From the NCBI GenBank assembly GCA_001787535.1, contig MFXP01000004.1, positions 48,641 through 112,640 of the forward strand: a DNA stretch of 64,000 nt. The letters run 5' to 3'. This DNA is from Candidatus Peribacteria bacterium RIFCSPHIGHO2_01_FULL_51_35. Its GTDB lineage: Bacteria > Patescibacteriota > Gracilibacteria > Peribacterales > Peribacteraceae. The position numbers and the translations under genes are program-made. Positions 32,448 through 41,954 of the stretch are shown piece by piece. Position 1 is the stretch's first letter. The number at the start of each line of letters is the position of its first letter. The notes below the pieces were generated by a model. That model was not told the DNA's origin. It made no database searches and saw nothing but the letters and a program-made list of their open reading frames with translations.

Positions 32448-33748
32448 AAGATTTTGGGTATCGGTAATGGAAGAATGAATTGTCCGCCCTGCGCGGTGTA
32501 GGCGCTCAAGTTTTTCTTGATCTCCGGCGCAAAGTTCCATGGCAAGATCAGCGCAAAATTCGGTTTGCGGCGCAGCAGCTCATCATCATTTACGATCTCG
32601 ATATGCGTGCCGGGCGTAAAGCGGCCGACTTTCAATGTGTTCTTCTCCGTCACGTATTCGAGGATCGAAGAATTCAAGCCGCAAAAATTGAGCAGCGTGG
32701 AGCCTTTCGCGGGCGCACCGATGCCTGCCAACCGTTTCCCCTCATCCTTCAGGTTTTGAAGCATGGTAATGAGTTGATGCCGCAGCGTATGCACATCGCG
32801 CGTGAACTGTTGCATGCGTTTAAGGCTGTGCAATTCCGCCTTCGTCTCGCGATCGACAAGGCGCGCAATGGCGGGTTGCACTGCATGCGCGCCAGTGCGT
32901 CCGATGCAAAAGCGAATGCTGCCGCCGTGGATATCGGCTTCTTTCACATCAAAGAGTTCCATGTCGAAACGCGCGGCGAACGCGGCAATCGGTTTGACGG
33001 AGAAGTACGAAAGGTGCTGATGATAGATGGTGTCGAAAGCGCGCTTCTCTATCAAATGGAGCAAGTGCGGAGCTTCGAAGACAAACACGCCGTTTTCCGT
33101 GAGCAACATATCGATGCCTTCCATCAAGTCATCCACATCATCTATATGCGCAATCACGTTGGTGCCAGTCACAATGGATGCGCGACCTTTTTCCGCTACG
33201 ATGCGTCGCGCCACGTTCGCCGAAAAACACTCCGTGATGGTGTCGAGTCCGTTTTCTATTGCGATCTTTGTCATGCGCGGCGTCGGGTCCACACCTTGAA
33301 TCACCATGCCCTCCTCTCGAAATGTTGCAAGCAGGAGGCCGACGTTGGATCCGATGTCGACAGCAAGCGATCCGGGTGCCACCGAAAATTCTTGCACGAT
33401 GTCCTTCGCCATTTGGCGGAAATGTTTCCTGCCCGTTTCCGTAATGGCGCCGTCGTAGAGGTAATCATCACTGCCATAGAGAATCTCCGGTTTCACGATG
33501 TAGGAGATCTGCACTTGTCCGCACCCCGTGCAGAGGTTCACGGCCAACGGGTACACAGGTTCCGGTTCTGATAATTTTTCCGCCCGCACGAATCCATCGC
33601 TATGCGGATGCATGCCAAAATCCAAAAATGTTTCCAGGTTCGTGCCGTGGCAGAGTCGGCAATCATTGCGAAAGTACCCGGACGAGTTCGGCGTGTTCTG
33701 TACGAGAGGTGCCGGGGAGGCTGATGCTGTACGTGCGTTGGTCATCAT
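32444..33748 (-). CDS. Sugar C-methyltransferase (TylCIII/NovU type)
   Basis: A 434-residue three-part enzyme. N-terminal zinc-binding domain with Cys30, Cys33, Cys73 and Cys76 (CRLC ... CTGC); central SAM domain with SLAVDIGSNVGLLLATF; C-terminal domain with GIGAPAKGSTLLNFC and LILPWNFAPEI, the order known from 3-C-methyltransferases of deoxysugars. Predicts a branched-chain sugar in the glycan. ATG 33748 gives the family length; 98 upstream codons are non-coding. Confidence 0.9.
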   Translation of the reverse strand: MMTNARTASASPAPLVQNTPNSSGYFRNDCRLCHGTNLETFLDFGMHPHSDGFVRAEKLSEPEPVYPLAVNLCTGCGQVQISYIVKPEILYGSDDYLYDGAITETGRKHFRQMAKDIVQEFSVAPGSLAVDIGSNVGLLLATFREEGMVIQGVDPTPRMTKIAIENGLDTITECFSANVARRIVAEKGRASIVTGTNVIAHIDDVDDLMEGIDMLLTENGVFVFEAPHLLHLIEKRAFDTIYHQHLSYFSVKPIAAFAARFDMELFDVKEADIHGGSIRFCIGRTGAHAVQPAIARLVDRETKAELHSLKRMQQFTRDVHTLRHQLITMLQNLKDEGKRLAGIGAPAKGSTLLNFCGLNSSILEYVTEKNTLKVGRFTPGTHIEIVNDDELLRRKPNFALILPWNFAPEIKKNLSAYTAQGGQFILPLPIPKIL

Positions 33749-33871
33749 GAAGAGGTTTTTTACCCACCAAAGAGTCATTCCCTGGCTAGGGTACCTCGTT
33801 CCTGCGCATTCGTCTACCGTACTATCCTGCATGTGTTCCCGGCTGTAGAGTAAGCGCATCGCCATTTTCTT

Positions 33872-34576
33872 ATGAATCTTCAGGGTGCAATTGTCCTCAT
33901 AACCGGGGCAGGACGGGGGATCGGACAGGCTCTTTTCCGAGAGCTCTCTTCGCGTGGGGCAACGGTCGTTGGTTGCTCGCTTTCCGGCGATGCGGCGCAT
34001 TCCATACAGGCCGTTGATGTGCGAGATGCTTCCGCAGTGCAATCATTTGTGGATGCTGCCGTCCGAACGCACGGCCGTATCGATGTCGTCATTGCGAATG
34101 CAGGGTGGATCAGCGCCCAAGAACCGCTCGCGGAAGTGAGCGTGGAAAATTACGAACGCCAGATGCGGACGAATGTCGATGGTGCATTTTTTCTTCTCAA
34201 AGCAGCCTTACCGATTCTGCGTCGCCAAAACAGTGGAACGGTCATTGCCATCGGCTCGCGTGCGGGCAGGAGGGGCCAACCCAATCTTTCCGTCTATTGC
34301 GCCGGTAAATTTGCCGTGCGAGGAATGATGGAATCTCTTTCCCGGGAATTGAAGGAAGAAGGCTCTGCAATGAAGTCGCTCCTCATATCGCCCGGTGGCG
34401 TGGACACCGACATGCGCGCGGGACTCTTTGGCGAAGCAGACAGTCATCGCCAGCAGTCACCGGAAACTGTTGCGAAGATTATTGCGAAAATTCTCACGGA
34501 AGAAATCGCAGTTCCGCATGGAGCAGATGTTGGCATCATTGACGGAGCCATTACAGATACGTTGGTCTTATCGTAG
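33872..34576 (+). CDS. Short-chain dehydrogenase/reductase
   Basis: A 234-residue classical SDR: cofactor motif TGAGRGIG (11-18), NAG (76-78), catalytic Ser129, Tyr142 and Lys146 (SVYCAGKF). Substrate unknown; could reduce a keto-sugar. It is convergent with the GT4 gene at 34568 and overlaps it by 9 nt. The spacer 33749-33871 to the divergent C-methyltransferase holds no feature I can name. Confidence 0.88.
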   Translation: MNLQGAIVLITGAGRGIGQALFRELSSRGATVVGCSLSGDAAHSIQAVDVRDASAVQSFVDAAVRTHGRIDVVIANAGWISAQEPLAEVSVENYERQMRTNVDGAFFLLKAALPILRRQNSGTVIAIGSRAGRRGQPNLSVYCAGKFAVRGMMESLSRELKEEGSAMKSLLISPGGVDTDMRAGLFGEADSHRQQSPETVAKIIAKILTEEIAVPHGADVGIIDGAITDTLVLS

Positions 34577-35704
34577 TGGTTGGATCTGAACTTCTTGATA
34601 CACGCGTTGAAAAGTTGTCGCTTGTTGATCGATGCTGTGTAGCAATGCCCAGCGCCGACAGTCGTCCGAATTGATTTTCTTCTGCTCCAAAATCCGTTGT
34701 ATACGTTCCGTCACCTGGCTCGCGTCATCGGGATTCACAATGTACCCGGATACGCCATCATCAATCGCTTCCACGCAACCGGATGCCGCAGGACCGATTG
34801 TCGGGATGCCGCGAATACTGGCTTCCAGAAACACCAATCCGAATCCTTCAAAGTGATGGCCATGCGATTTGCTCAACATGATAAAAAGATCCGCCTGGCC
34901 GTAGAGTTTTTCCAATGTTTCCCCGTCGATACGGCCATGAAATGTCACCTGCGATTGAAGTCCCAGTGATGCCACTTGGTTCTGCACCGTGCGTGCATAC
35001 GTATCTTGTGGAAGCGTGCCCACAAGATGCAAATGGAAAGGAACTGTGGAGATTTTCTTCAACTCTGCGCATGCGGTGATGATCTCCGCAATACCCTTGC
35101 GAGGTTTGATGCCGCCGACGTACAAAATGTGCTTGCAGTGGGCATCGGCATTGTGCGGTGTACGGTTCACGTCTTCAATTCCCAATCGAAAGCGAATCAT
35201 TTTTCTTGCAACATTCATCGCACAGGCGTTGCCACAGCGTTCGCGCACGGCTGCGCTCGCCCGCTTGCCCGTGTAAACGCTAGGAATCAAAATTTTTGCG
35301 GATTTCTTATATGCCGTGCAGAGAAGTCTGCGCGTTTGCAACGCGTATAGAGGAGCCACGCTGTACGTGCCGTTCAAACTCAGAACCCAGGGGGGCATGT
35401 TGCGCATCATTTTCCGGATATGTGGCATAACGAGCGCGTACGGCTCCACAAGAATATGCACGATATCCGGTTGAAACTCTTGGATTGCTCGTCGAATCTT
35501 CCACGCCGTCCGCAGTCGAAGCAAAGGAGAGCCCAAAAGATGGTGTGGCTCCGGTAACACTGCCTGCTCACCTTCACTTCCTGCTTCATGCGTCAGCGCT
35601 TGTACCGTGTGTCCGCGTTTTTTCAGTCCCCGCACGGTATTCCGGCCATATGTCCCCCAACCCGTGTTGGGTTGCAGGGAAGAAACAATCAAAAGGATCT
35701 TCAT
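34568..35704 (-). CDS. Family 4 glycosyltransferase
   Basis: A 378-residue GT-B enzyme: MKILLIVSSLQPNTGWGTYG, PDIVHILVEPYALVMPHI, ILYVGGIKPRKGIAEII, and the donor site EGFGLVFLEASIRGIPTIG. TATGAT lies 6 nt before ATG 35704. Divergent from the methyltransferase at 35762 with a 57-nt spacer that contains a palindromic repeat and both promoters. Confidence 0.9.
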   Translation of the reverse strand: MKILLIVSSLQPNTGWGTYGRNTVRGLKKRGHTVQALTHEAGSEGEQAVLPEPHHLLGSPLLRLRTAWKIRRAIQEFQPDIVHILVEPYALVMPHIRKMMRNMPPWVLSLNGTYSVAPLYALQTRRLLCTAYKKSAKILIPSVYTGKRASAAVRERCGNACAMNVARKMIRFRLGIEDVNRTPHNADAHCKHILYVGGIKPRKGIAEIITACAELKKISTVPFHLHLVGTLPQDTYARTVQNQVASLGLQSQVTFHGRIDGETLEKLYGQADLFIMLSKSHGHHFEGFGLVFLEASIRGIPTIGPAASGCVEAIDDGVSGYIVNPDDASQVTERIQRILEQKKINSDDCRRWALLHSIDQQATTFQRVYQEVQIQPLR

Positions 35705-35710
35705 ATGGGC

Positions 35711-35716
35711 ATCATA
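35711..35716 (-). promoter_or_regulatory. -10 element of the 35704 GT4 gene
   Basis: TATGAT, 6 nt before ATG 35704. Confidence 0.5.
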
Positions 35717-35718
35717 GA

Positions 35719-35749
35719 CGAGAGATCGACCAGCGGTCGATCTCTACGG
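35719..35749. repeat. Short palindromic repeat, GATCGACC type
   Basis: Identical over 28 bp to the copy at 3650-3677; placed between two divergent leaderless promoters. Confidence 0.88.
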
Positions 35750-35755
35750 TATGCT
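35750..35755 (+). promoter_or_regulatory. -10 element of the 35762 methyltransferase
   Basis: GG-TATGCT, 6 nt before ATG 35762; its GG is the edge of the palindromic repeat. Confidence 0.5.
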
Positions 35756-35761
35756 GGTTTT

Positions 35762-36460
35762 ATGGGATTATTCGATGCCATTGGCCTCACAAAGAAGATC
35801 ACGCGTCCACGGTTGGAAGCATTCTTGAAAAAATACCGAAGCACGGGCAAAACCCTGGATGTCGGGTGCGGCAGCGCTCTCTACGGAAATTTTTTTCCGA
35901 ATAGGACCACGCTCGATATTGAAGTGCGCCCCGGTGTGCAGGTGGATATTGTCGGCGATGCACATGATCTGAAACAGATTGCCGATGCTGTGTACGAGAA
36001 CATTCTCTGCACAGAAGTCCTGGAACATCTGCACACGCCTGCCAAAGCAATCGCGGAATTCCATCGCGTGCTGAAACCCGGTGGCATGCTCATCCTCACC
36101 ACGCGTTTCATTTTTCCTCTCCACGATGCCCCCGGCGATTACTTCCGGTACACGAAATATGGTCTTCGACATCTCATGAAAGATTTTGACATCATCGAGT
36201 TAAAAGAAGAGGCAAACACCATCGAAACACTTGCGGTGCTGTACCAGCGCATCGGGTTCCAGTGCGACACACTCGGCTTCCGTCCCCTTAAATTTTTCTG
36301 GTTTCTGAAAGCGCGCATCCTCATGCTCTTCGCGTGGACCCTCACGAAGGAATTCGGCGATATCCGTCACAAGCAGCAGGAAAAGAATATTTTGAGTTCA
36401 GGATATTACGTAGCGGCGAGGAAAGGGATTAGGGTTAGGATGATAGTCTTTCCTGTATGA
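35762..36460 (+). CDS. Class I SAM-dependent methyltransferase
   Basis: A 232-residue enzyme: KTLDVGCGSALYGNFFP (SAM site), NILCTEVLEHLHTPAKA (motif IV), then GDYFRYTKYGLRHLM. ATG 35762 is supported by TATGCT 6 nt upstream; the longer frame is repeat-encoded. Its last codons overlap the start of the SGNH gene (ATGA), so methylation and O-acylation genes are coupled here. Confidence 0.87.
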   Translation: MGLFDAIGLTKKITRPRLEAFLKKYRSTGKTLDVGCGSALYGNFFPNRTTLDIEVRPGVQVDIVGDAHDLKQIADAVYENILCTEVLEHLHTPAKAIAEFHRVLKPGGMLILTTRFIFPLHDAPGDYFRYTKYGLRHLMKDFDIIELKEEANTIETLAVLYQRIGFQCDTLGFRPLKFFWFLKARILMLFAWTLTKEFGDIRHKQQEKNILSSGYYVAARKGIRVRMIVFPV

Positions 36461-37569
36461 TCGAAAGGATGCGTCGCATTCTCGGAAACATCGCACTGGC
36501 ACTGATCGTTTTCATCATCATGCTATTCCTCGCGGAAGGTGCGTGGCGTCTTCTCATTTCCAGAGGTGATCTGGCACGGCATTTCGATCCAGAGATCGGC
36601 CGCGTGAATCCGCCAAATACCACGTGGACTATCCGTACGCCGGAGTACGTGACGACCATGCGGACAAACAGCCGCGGCTTTCGCGGCGCGGAATTTTCCA
36701 ATGCACCCAAGAACGACGGAATGCGCATTCTTTTCCTGGGAGATTCTTTTGTCGAAGCAAAACAAATTCCATTGGAAACGCGTTTCGCAGAGCGCACCGC
36801 AGCGCTTCTTGCAAAAAAGTTGCAAAAACCGGTCTTCCTTCAGACTCTGGCTATAGGCGGTGCGGAACCTGCGCGTGAATTTTTGTTCTACGATCGTATC
36901 GGAGTTTCTTTTCATCCTGATATCGTGGTGCAGGTATTTTTTCTAGAAAATGATTTGCTGCCCACAGCAGGAGCGTACTTATTCTCCGACACAGAGCCAT
37001 TGCGCGTAGAAGATATATGGTTGAATCCGCCGGCACCGTGTTTCCTGAAATGCCAGCTCCTCAAGAGGAGCGAGATCGCTCTTCGGTTGTATCAGGTACT
37101 CCGAAGCATGCGTGTTGAATCGCCGCGCTCCACTCGTGCATTGCTGGGAGAGGGGGAGTTCTACTGGTACACAAAAGAGGGGCAAGAGGCCGCAATACAG
37201 GAGCGGCGTTTCGATGTCCTTGCTGCATTTGCCGACGCCGTTCGTTCGCGCGTGGAAAGTCAGGAAGGAAAATACATAGCAGTTCTTATACCGGGTGCAT
37301 TTGAAATTCACCCTTCATGGCGCAAGGAAATTATTGTCAGTTTTGAGGATATCGTTCCACGCGAAGTCTGGAATCCGTCGGGTCTCCTAGATCTGGGAAT
37401 TATTGCACTCAAAAAGCGAGGCATCAACGTTCTCGACATTCGTCCAGAGTTTCATGCCGCTGCGGAGAAGGGATTCCTCTACTACAAGCTGGATCCTCAT
37501 CTAAATCCAGAGGGACACAAGATCGTTGCAGAACGGATTTTCCAAGAAGTTTTCGGTAATCTTCCCTAG
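36457..37569 (+). CDS. Membrane-anchored SGNH-hydrolase-like protein
   Basis: A 370-residue protein with an N-terminal helix (IALALIVFIIMLFLAEGAW, residues 12-30), nucleophile Ser97 in ILFLGDSFVEA, the FFLENDL block, and the C-terminal LDPHLNPEGH Asp-x-x-His pair. Third member of the paralogous set at 15011, 16120 and 48766. Probably an O-acyltransferase or esterase of the glycan outside the membrane. Confidence 0.82.
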   Translation: MIERMRRILGNIALALIVFIIMLFLAEGAWRLLISRGDLARHFDPEIGRVNPPNTTWTIRTPEYVTTMRTNSRGFRGAEFSNAPKNDGMRILFLGDSFVEAKQIPLETRFAERTAALLAKKLQKPVFLQTLAIGGAEPAREFLFYDRIGVSFHPDIVVQVFFLENDLLPTAGAYLFSDTEPLRVEDIWLNPPAPCFLKCQLLKRSEIALRLYQVLRSMRVESPRSTRALLGEGEFYWYTKEGQEAAIQERRFDVLAAFADAVRSRVESQEGKYIAVLIPGAFEIHPSWRKEIIVSFEDIVPREVWNPSGLLDLGIIALKKRGINVLDIRPEFHAAAEKGFLYYKLDPHLNPEGHKIVAERIFQEVFGNLP

Positions 37570-37605
37570 AAAATCCAACCGTTTCCCCCTAATCTTTACT
37601 TTCCC

Positions 37606-40317
37606 ATGAATCGCCTGAAAATCATCCTTGGGGTCATTGCAGCCGCTCTTGCGATAGAGTTTCTGATTTTCATTCTTCTTGCGGTGCTGGTGTACCAGGC
37701 AACGCCGAAATCAACACTCGCACGTTCCACCTTCATCGGGCAGATGCCAGGGTTGCTTTCGGGGCTGCGCGTGCTGGATCGCACGCTCAATGTGTTCTAC
37801 CGAGGTCCGAAAGCGCCGGAAGCGTTGCCCGCGTATCAACTGACCATCGATCCCGCCGATCTGCAGAAAATCGAAGACAGCCTCCCGAAAGAACTGCATT
37901 CACCGTGGTATGGAAACATCTTTCTCACGGAAGATGCCAAAGAGTGGGTGAAGGGAACATTCACGGCGGATGGCGAAGAATACGATGTGGATGTCCGCGT
38001 CCGCGGAGACATTTTCAACCATTGGGCGTACCGAAAAAAGTCGTGGAGAATCAAATTTGATGGTGACAAACTTTTCCGGGGCATCAAAGAGATGAACCTG
38101 ATCATTCCGGAGGACCGCGGTTGGATTGCGGAGCCGCTTGCATCATTCCGTGCGAAGAACTTTGGATTTCTCCAGCCGCCGATGGAGTTTGTGACGGTGT
38201 CCCTTAATGGAGGCGGAGCGATGGTCTACACACAGATCGAACAGTTTGGAAAGGAGATGCTCGAGAAGCTTGCCCGTCCCGGCGACGTGAATATCTACGG
38301 TGCGGGCGGCGGCACGTCGTATTTTCAGCAATGGGATGATGTCTTCTCCAACACCGCCTATTGGCAGAAGTACGCAAACGCCGTTGTCACGCCGCAGGAT
38401 TCCATGGAGGAAATGGAGGAAATCCGCGCACTGTCCGCCGAAGGTGCACATCTGGAGCCGGATTACAAAGACCGTATCCGCGCACTTTTCGATGTCTCCA
38501 TGCTCACACATTGGTACGCACTCAGTTTGCTCTCCGGTAGCAGCCACGTCCGTGACCACAACCTTCGCTTTTTCTGGGATATATCACGCGGGCGGCTCGA
38601 ACCGATTCCGTGGGACATCAGCCTCTACTGGCCGCGCTCCTTCTTGTCGCTTCCCGGGAATCCGTTCCTGAACGAGGTGTTTCGTGTCCCGGAATGGAAG
38701 CTTTCTGCATTCCGCACATTGTGGCGCCATGTGAATGATCCCGCAAAAGTGGAAGCCGATCTCGCGGAGGCCAAAAGGATCCGCGGCATGGTGGAGCGTG
38801 CGGCCTACAACGATTCCATCAAGCTCCAGAGCAACCGCCAAGTGAATGCGGAACTCGACGAACGCATGAGCCAAGTGCAGGCGAACATTGAGTTCGCCAA
38901 AAAAGAACTCTCCCGCAGCGAAGTGCTTGTGAATCAGCGCCTGTCCTCCAATGCCGATGCTGCGCGCGGGCTTTTGTATACCATCGATGCGACAACGCGC
39001 GGCGTAAGCCCTGCGCTCTTCGCGGAGATTTCGGTGCCGTCTGCTTGGAAGAACGATGTGGAACAGGAAAGAGTTGTGTTGCTTCGCGATGATGGTGATT
39101 TACTTTGGGATAGCGAAGATCAAGCGATTCTCCTGGTCCCCCGTGCGACGCCGGACAAAGCGGGTCGCCCCGTGTTCCAAACCAAGAACGAAATGCTCTC
39201 CCTTGTGTGGGCGGGCGACGCTGCGTATGACGCATATGAAGAGGTCGTCCAAGCTCCGCATACCCGGCATCGCTTTTACATTGTCCGACGTTCGGGGTCG
39301 GCTGCATTTGCGGACGAAGATCTGCCGCTTAATTTGGAGTTCACCAATGCGGTGACAGGGGAGCCGGCGCAGGTCATTGGCGATGTCCTCTTCGATGATC
39401 GCACGTTTGAGCGCTTGTCCGATGCCACATTGGATCGTGCTGCATTCCTCGCACGCAATCCCGCTTTCGATGCGGATGGGGAAAATGGAGTTCTTCTCCG
39501 AGGATTTGTCACCTTCGATCGTACCGTCATTGTTCCTGCGGGCATGCGTTTGCGCATTGCTCCCGGCACCACGGTGCGCTTGGGCAGAGGCGTCACGCTC
39601 CTCTCCTATTCTCCGGTCACGGTCGTCGGTACGGCGGCAAATCCGATCCGTTTCGAGCCCGCATCCACGGATCCGTGGGGAGTGTTTCTCATCCTCAATG
39701 CCAAAGGGGGTAGTGATGTTGCATGGGCGGAGTTCAGCGGCGGCAGTGAAGCATTTGTGAATGATGCGTATGCCACGGGCATGGTTGCCTTCCACGGCAG
39801 TCCCGTGAAGATCAGAAACGCTACCTTTCGCGATTCCCACGGTGACGATGCCTTGAACATCAAATACATCCCCGCCGATCTTTCCCATCTTCGCTTTGAA
39901 AATGCGGGCGCCGACGCAGTGGACATCGACATGGCGTCCGAAGGATTCATTGAAGACAGCACGTTTTATGTGGCTCCCGGCGATACGGATAGCAACGGCG
40001 ACGGACTTGATCTCTCCTGGTCGCCCATTGCCATCCGCCGTCTTACCATCGAAGGCAGCCGCGACAAGTGCATCAGTGTGGGAGAAGGTTCCAAGCCAAT
40101 CATCGAAGATGTCACCCTCAAAGGTTGTCACTACGGCATCGCGGCCAAGGATGGATCGGAGCCGATGGTGGCGCGCGCCACATTCATTGGAAACGACATC
40201 GCAGTGACCGCGTACACCAAGAAAAACATCTTCACTCAGCCGAAGATCACCATTCGCGACAGCACATTCCAAGGCAACAAGGTGCGGCAGTCAGGCAGTA
40301 TCATCGACATCCAATGA
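37606..40317 (+). CDS. CotH-kinase-like protein with C-terminal beta-helix
   Basis: A 903-residue protein: N-terminal membrane anchor (residues 6-30), a CotH domain (about 75-450) with RVRGDIFNHWAYRKKSWRIK, the active-site-like HVRDHNLRFFWD and PIPWDISLYW, a linker rich in Glu/Gln, and a C-terminal right-handed parallel beta-helix (about 620-900) with RATFIGNDIAV-type rungs. CotH proteins are atypical secreted kinases. It is followed with a 4-nt overlap by a VTC gene and then DUF4956, a recurrent module in diverse bacteria. TTTACT lies 5 nt before the ATG. Confidence 0.88.
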   Translation: MNRLKIILGVIAAALAIEFLIFILLAVLVYQATPKSTLARSTFIGQMPGLLSGLRVLDRTLNVFYRGPKAPEALPAYQLTIDPADLQKIEDSLPKELHSPWYGNIFLTEDAKEWVKGTFTADGEEYDVDVRVRGDIFNHWAYRKKSWRIKFDGDKLFRGIKEMNLIIPEDRGWIAEPLASFRAKNFGFLQPPMEFVTVSLNGGGAMVYTQIEQFGKEMLEKLARPGDVNIYGAGGGTSYFQQWDDVFSNTAYWQKYANAVVTPQDSMEEMEEIRALSAEGAHLEPDYKDRIRALFDVSMLTHWYALSLLSGSSHVRDHNLRFFWDISRGRLEPIPWDISLYWPRSFLSLPGNPFLNEVFRVPEWKLSAFRTLWRHVNDPAKVEADLAEAKRIRGMVERAAYNDSIKLQSNRQVNAELDERMSQVQANIEFAKKELSRSEVLVNQRLSSNADAARGLLYTIDATTRGVSPALFAEISVPSAWKNDVEQERVVLLRDDGDLLWDSEDQAILLVPRATPDKAGRPVFQTKNEMLSLVWAGDAAYDAYEEVVQAPHTRHRFYIVRRSGSAAFADEDLPLNLEFTNAVTGEPAQVIGDVLFDDRTFERLSDATLDRAAFLARNPAFDADGENGVLLRGFVTFDRTVIVPAGMRLRIAPGTTVRLGRGVTLLSYSPVTVVGTAANPIRFEPASTDPWGVFLILNAKGGSDVAWAEFSGGSEAFVNDAYATGMVAFHGSPVKIRNATFRDSHGDDALNIKYIPADLSHLRFENAGADAVDIDMASEGFIEDSTFYVAPGDTDSNGDGLDLSWSPIAIRRLTIEGSRDKCISVGEGSKPIIEDVTLKGCHYGIAAKDGSEPMVARATFIGNDIAVTAYTKKNIFTQPKITIRDSTFQGNKVRQSGSIIDIQ

Positions 40318-41123
40318 TCGCAGCCCTCAAGCTCCCCCCGCGGCCGGTTCCACTCCATTTTCGTCGCATGGAGATCAAGTATCTCCTGCCCGATCGATTC
40401 TTGGATGAGCTGATGGATCGTTTGATGCCATACGTGCGACCGGATCCCTTTCTTGAAATGGAAGGAGAGGGGAGGACGGTCTATCCCGTCACATCCCTTT
40501 ACTTCGATAGCATCGATCTTCAATCGCTCCGAGAGAAAGATGCGGGATTACTCTCGCGACGCAAGCTCCGTCTTCGCACGTACGAAGAAGAATTCTCGGA
40601 ACAGAGTCCGTCGTTTTTGGAGATCAAACGCCGTCACGATTTCATCGTTTCCAAAGATCGTCTCTCGCTCTCGGTCGGGCACCTCACCTCATCGCATCCC
40701 ATGCAGCACGTGTTGGATCACGTCTTGGATCGTGTGGAAGCCAGCGAGGAAGTGACGGCGGAGGCGCAAGTGATGCGCGGGTGGTACAACTTGCAGCCGA
40801 CTGCTTTCGTTTCGTATCTGCGTGCGCCGTTCGTTGGCAAACATGACCGTCGATTCCGCATCACGGTGGATCGCGAACTCAAAGGCATGTGGAAACCGCC
40901 GCACCTCATGGGGTCGCTGCCACTCCGTCCATGCATGGCGGGTTACAGCATCATCGAACTCAAGTGTAACCACAGCGCACCCGCATGGTTCCACAATATC
41001 ATCCAAGACCTCAACCTCGTTCACACGGCGTCTTCCAAATATGCCATGACCGTTCTGTCGCTCAATCCTTTCCTCTTCGATGCAGAATCGGTCGAATTAC
41101 AGCGTTTTCGATCCTTCCGTTAA
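40314..41123 (+). CDS. VTC-domain protein (polyphosphate-polymerase-like)
   Basis: A 269-residue VTC/CYTH-like tunnel-fold protein: RRMEIKYLLP (ExK), VTSLYFDS, RRKLRLRTYEE (RxKxRxR basic strand), FLEIKRRHDFIVSKDR, and IIELKCN (ExK). The charged pattern of VTC catalytic domains is complete, so phosphate-chain or nucleotide chemistry is possible. ATG overlaps the CotH stop. Cytoplasmic by prediction. Confidence 0.87.
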   Translation: MIAALKLPPRPVPLHFRRMEIKYLLPDRFLDELMDRLMPYVRPDPFLEMEGEGRTVYPVTSLYFDSIDLQSLREKDAGLLSRRKLRLRTYEEEFSEQSPSFLEIKRRHDFIVSKDRLSLSVGHLTSSHPMQHVLDHVLDRVEASEEVTAEAQVMRGWYNLQPTAFVSYLRAPFVGKHDRRFRITVDRELKGMWKPPHLMGSLPLRPCMAGYSIIELKCNHSAPAWFHNIIQDLNLVHTASSKYAMTVLSLNPFLFDAESVELQRFRSFR

Positions 41124-41137
41124 AGAATCCTTTCGTT

Positions 41138-41143
41138 TACACT
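41138..41143 (+). promoter_or_regulatory. -10 element before DUF4956
   Basis: TACACT, 10 nt before ATG 41154; an internal promoter of the CotH module. Confidence 0.35.
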
Positions 41144-41153
41144 CCCTTTCGTT

Positions 41154-41840
41154 ATGCAGCCTGTCATTCCCGATATCGGACTTCCCGGCAGCGTCGATCC
41201 CATTTCCGCGCTCATTGCACTGGGAGGGAGTTTGGTGCTCTGCATCATTATTGCATTTGTCTACAAAGGAACGCATAGGGGACTCAGCTATTCGCAGTCT
41301 TTCCAATTTTCACTCGTCCTCCTTGGCATGCTTGGCTCGGTCATCATGATGATTGCGAGCGGAAGCTTGATCACCGCAGTCGGACTCCTCGGCGCGTTCT
41401 CGCTCATTCGTTTCCGCACGGCAGTGAAAGATCCAAAAGACATGGCGTACATCCTCTTCGTGCTCACGGTCGGTCTTGCAATGGGCGCACACCAGTATGT
41501 CCTTGCGGTGCTCGCGACGATCATCGTCAACATCGTCATTCTTGTCCTCACATGGATGAACTTTGGCATGACCAACAAGCACGAGGCTGTCATGCGCCTG
41601 ATGTGCAAAGGAAACGGCGACAATGCCGTGAACACCGCCAACTACGAAAACGCGCTCGGCAAGCTCGCAGAGTCATATCGCTTGCTCTCCGCGCACGCCC
41701 ATGCCGACCGCATGGAGCTGACGTACGGCATTCGTCCGCGCAAAGGCTCCACTTCTGTTGCCATCTTGGAGGCACTCCGAAAAGAGAAGGGCGTGGAGGA
41801 TGCGGAATTATTTGATGCGAAGCATCAGGTGGAGTTTTAA
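41154..41840 (+). CDS. DUF4956 membrane protein
   Basis: A 228-residue protein with four helices followed by a soluble domain. The conserved FSLIRFRTAVKDPKDMAYILF between helices is the family's signature. It accompanies CotH and VTC genes in many bacteria; the VTC product may act with it as a membrane-bound complex, but no activity is known. Confidence 0.87.
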   Translation: MQPVIPDIGLPGSVDPISALIALGGSLVLCIIIAFVYKGTHRGLSYSQSFQFSLVLLGMLGSVIMMIASGSLITAVGLLGAFSLIRFRTAVKDPKDMAYILFVLTVGLAMGAHQYVLAVLATIIVNIVILVLTWMNFGMTNKHEAVMRLMCKGNGDNAVNTANYENALGKLAESYRLLSAHAHADRMELTYGIRPRKGSTSVAILEALRKEKGVEDAELFDAKHQVEF

Positions 41841-41875
41841 TGGGGTGGGCATCGAGGAATAAATTCATAAAAATA

Positions 41876-41906
41876 TGTAGAGATCGACCGAGGGTCGATC
41901 TCTTTG
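41876..41906. repeat. Short palindromic repeat, GATCGACC type
   Basis: TGTAGAGATCGACC-GA-GGGTCGATCTCTTTG, a variant linking the TGTAGAG and GATCGACC forms. It lies in the convergent spacer 41841-41954, itself framed by GGGGTGGGCATCG / CGATGCCACCC arms, and may serve both genes as terminator. Confidence 0.8.
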
Positions 41907-41954
41907 TATAACAACCTGCCCACCCCATCGGCTGGAAGCCGATGCCACCCAATT

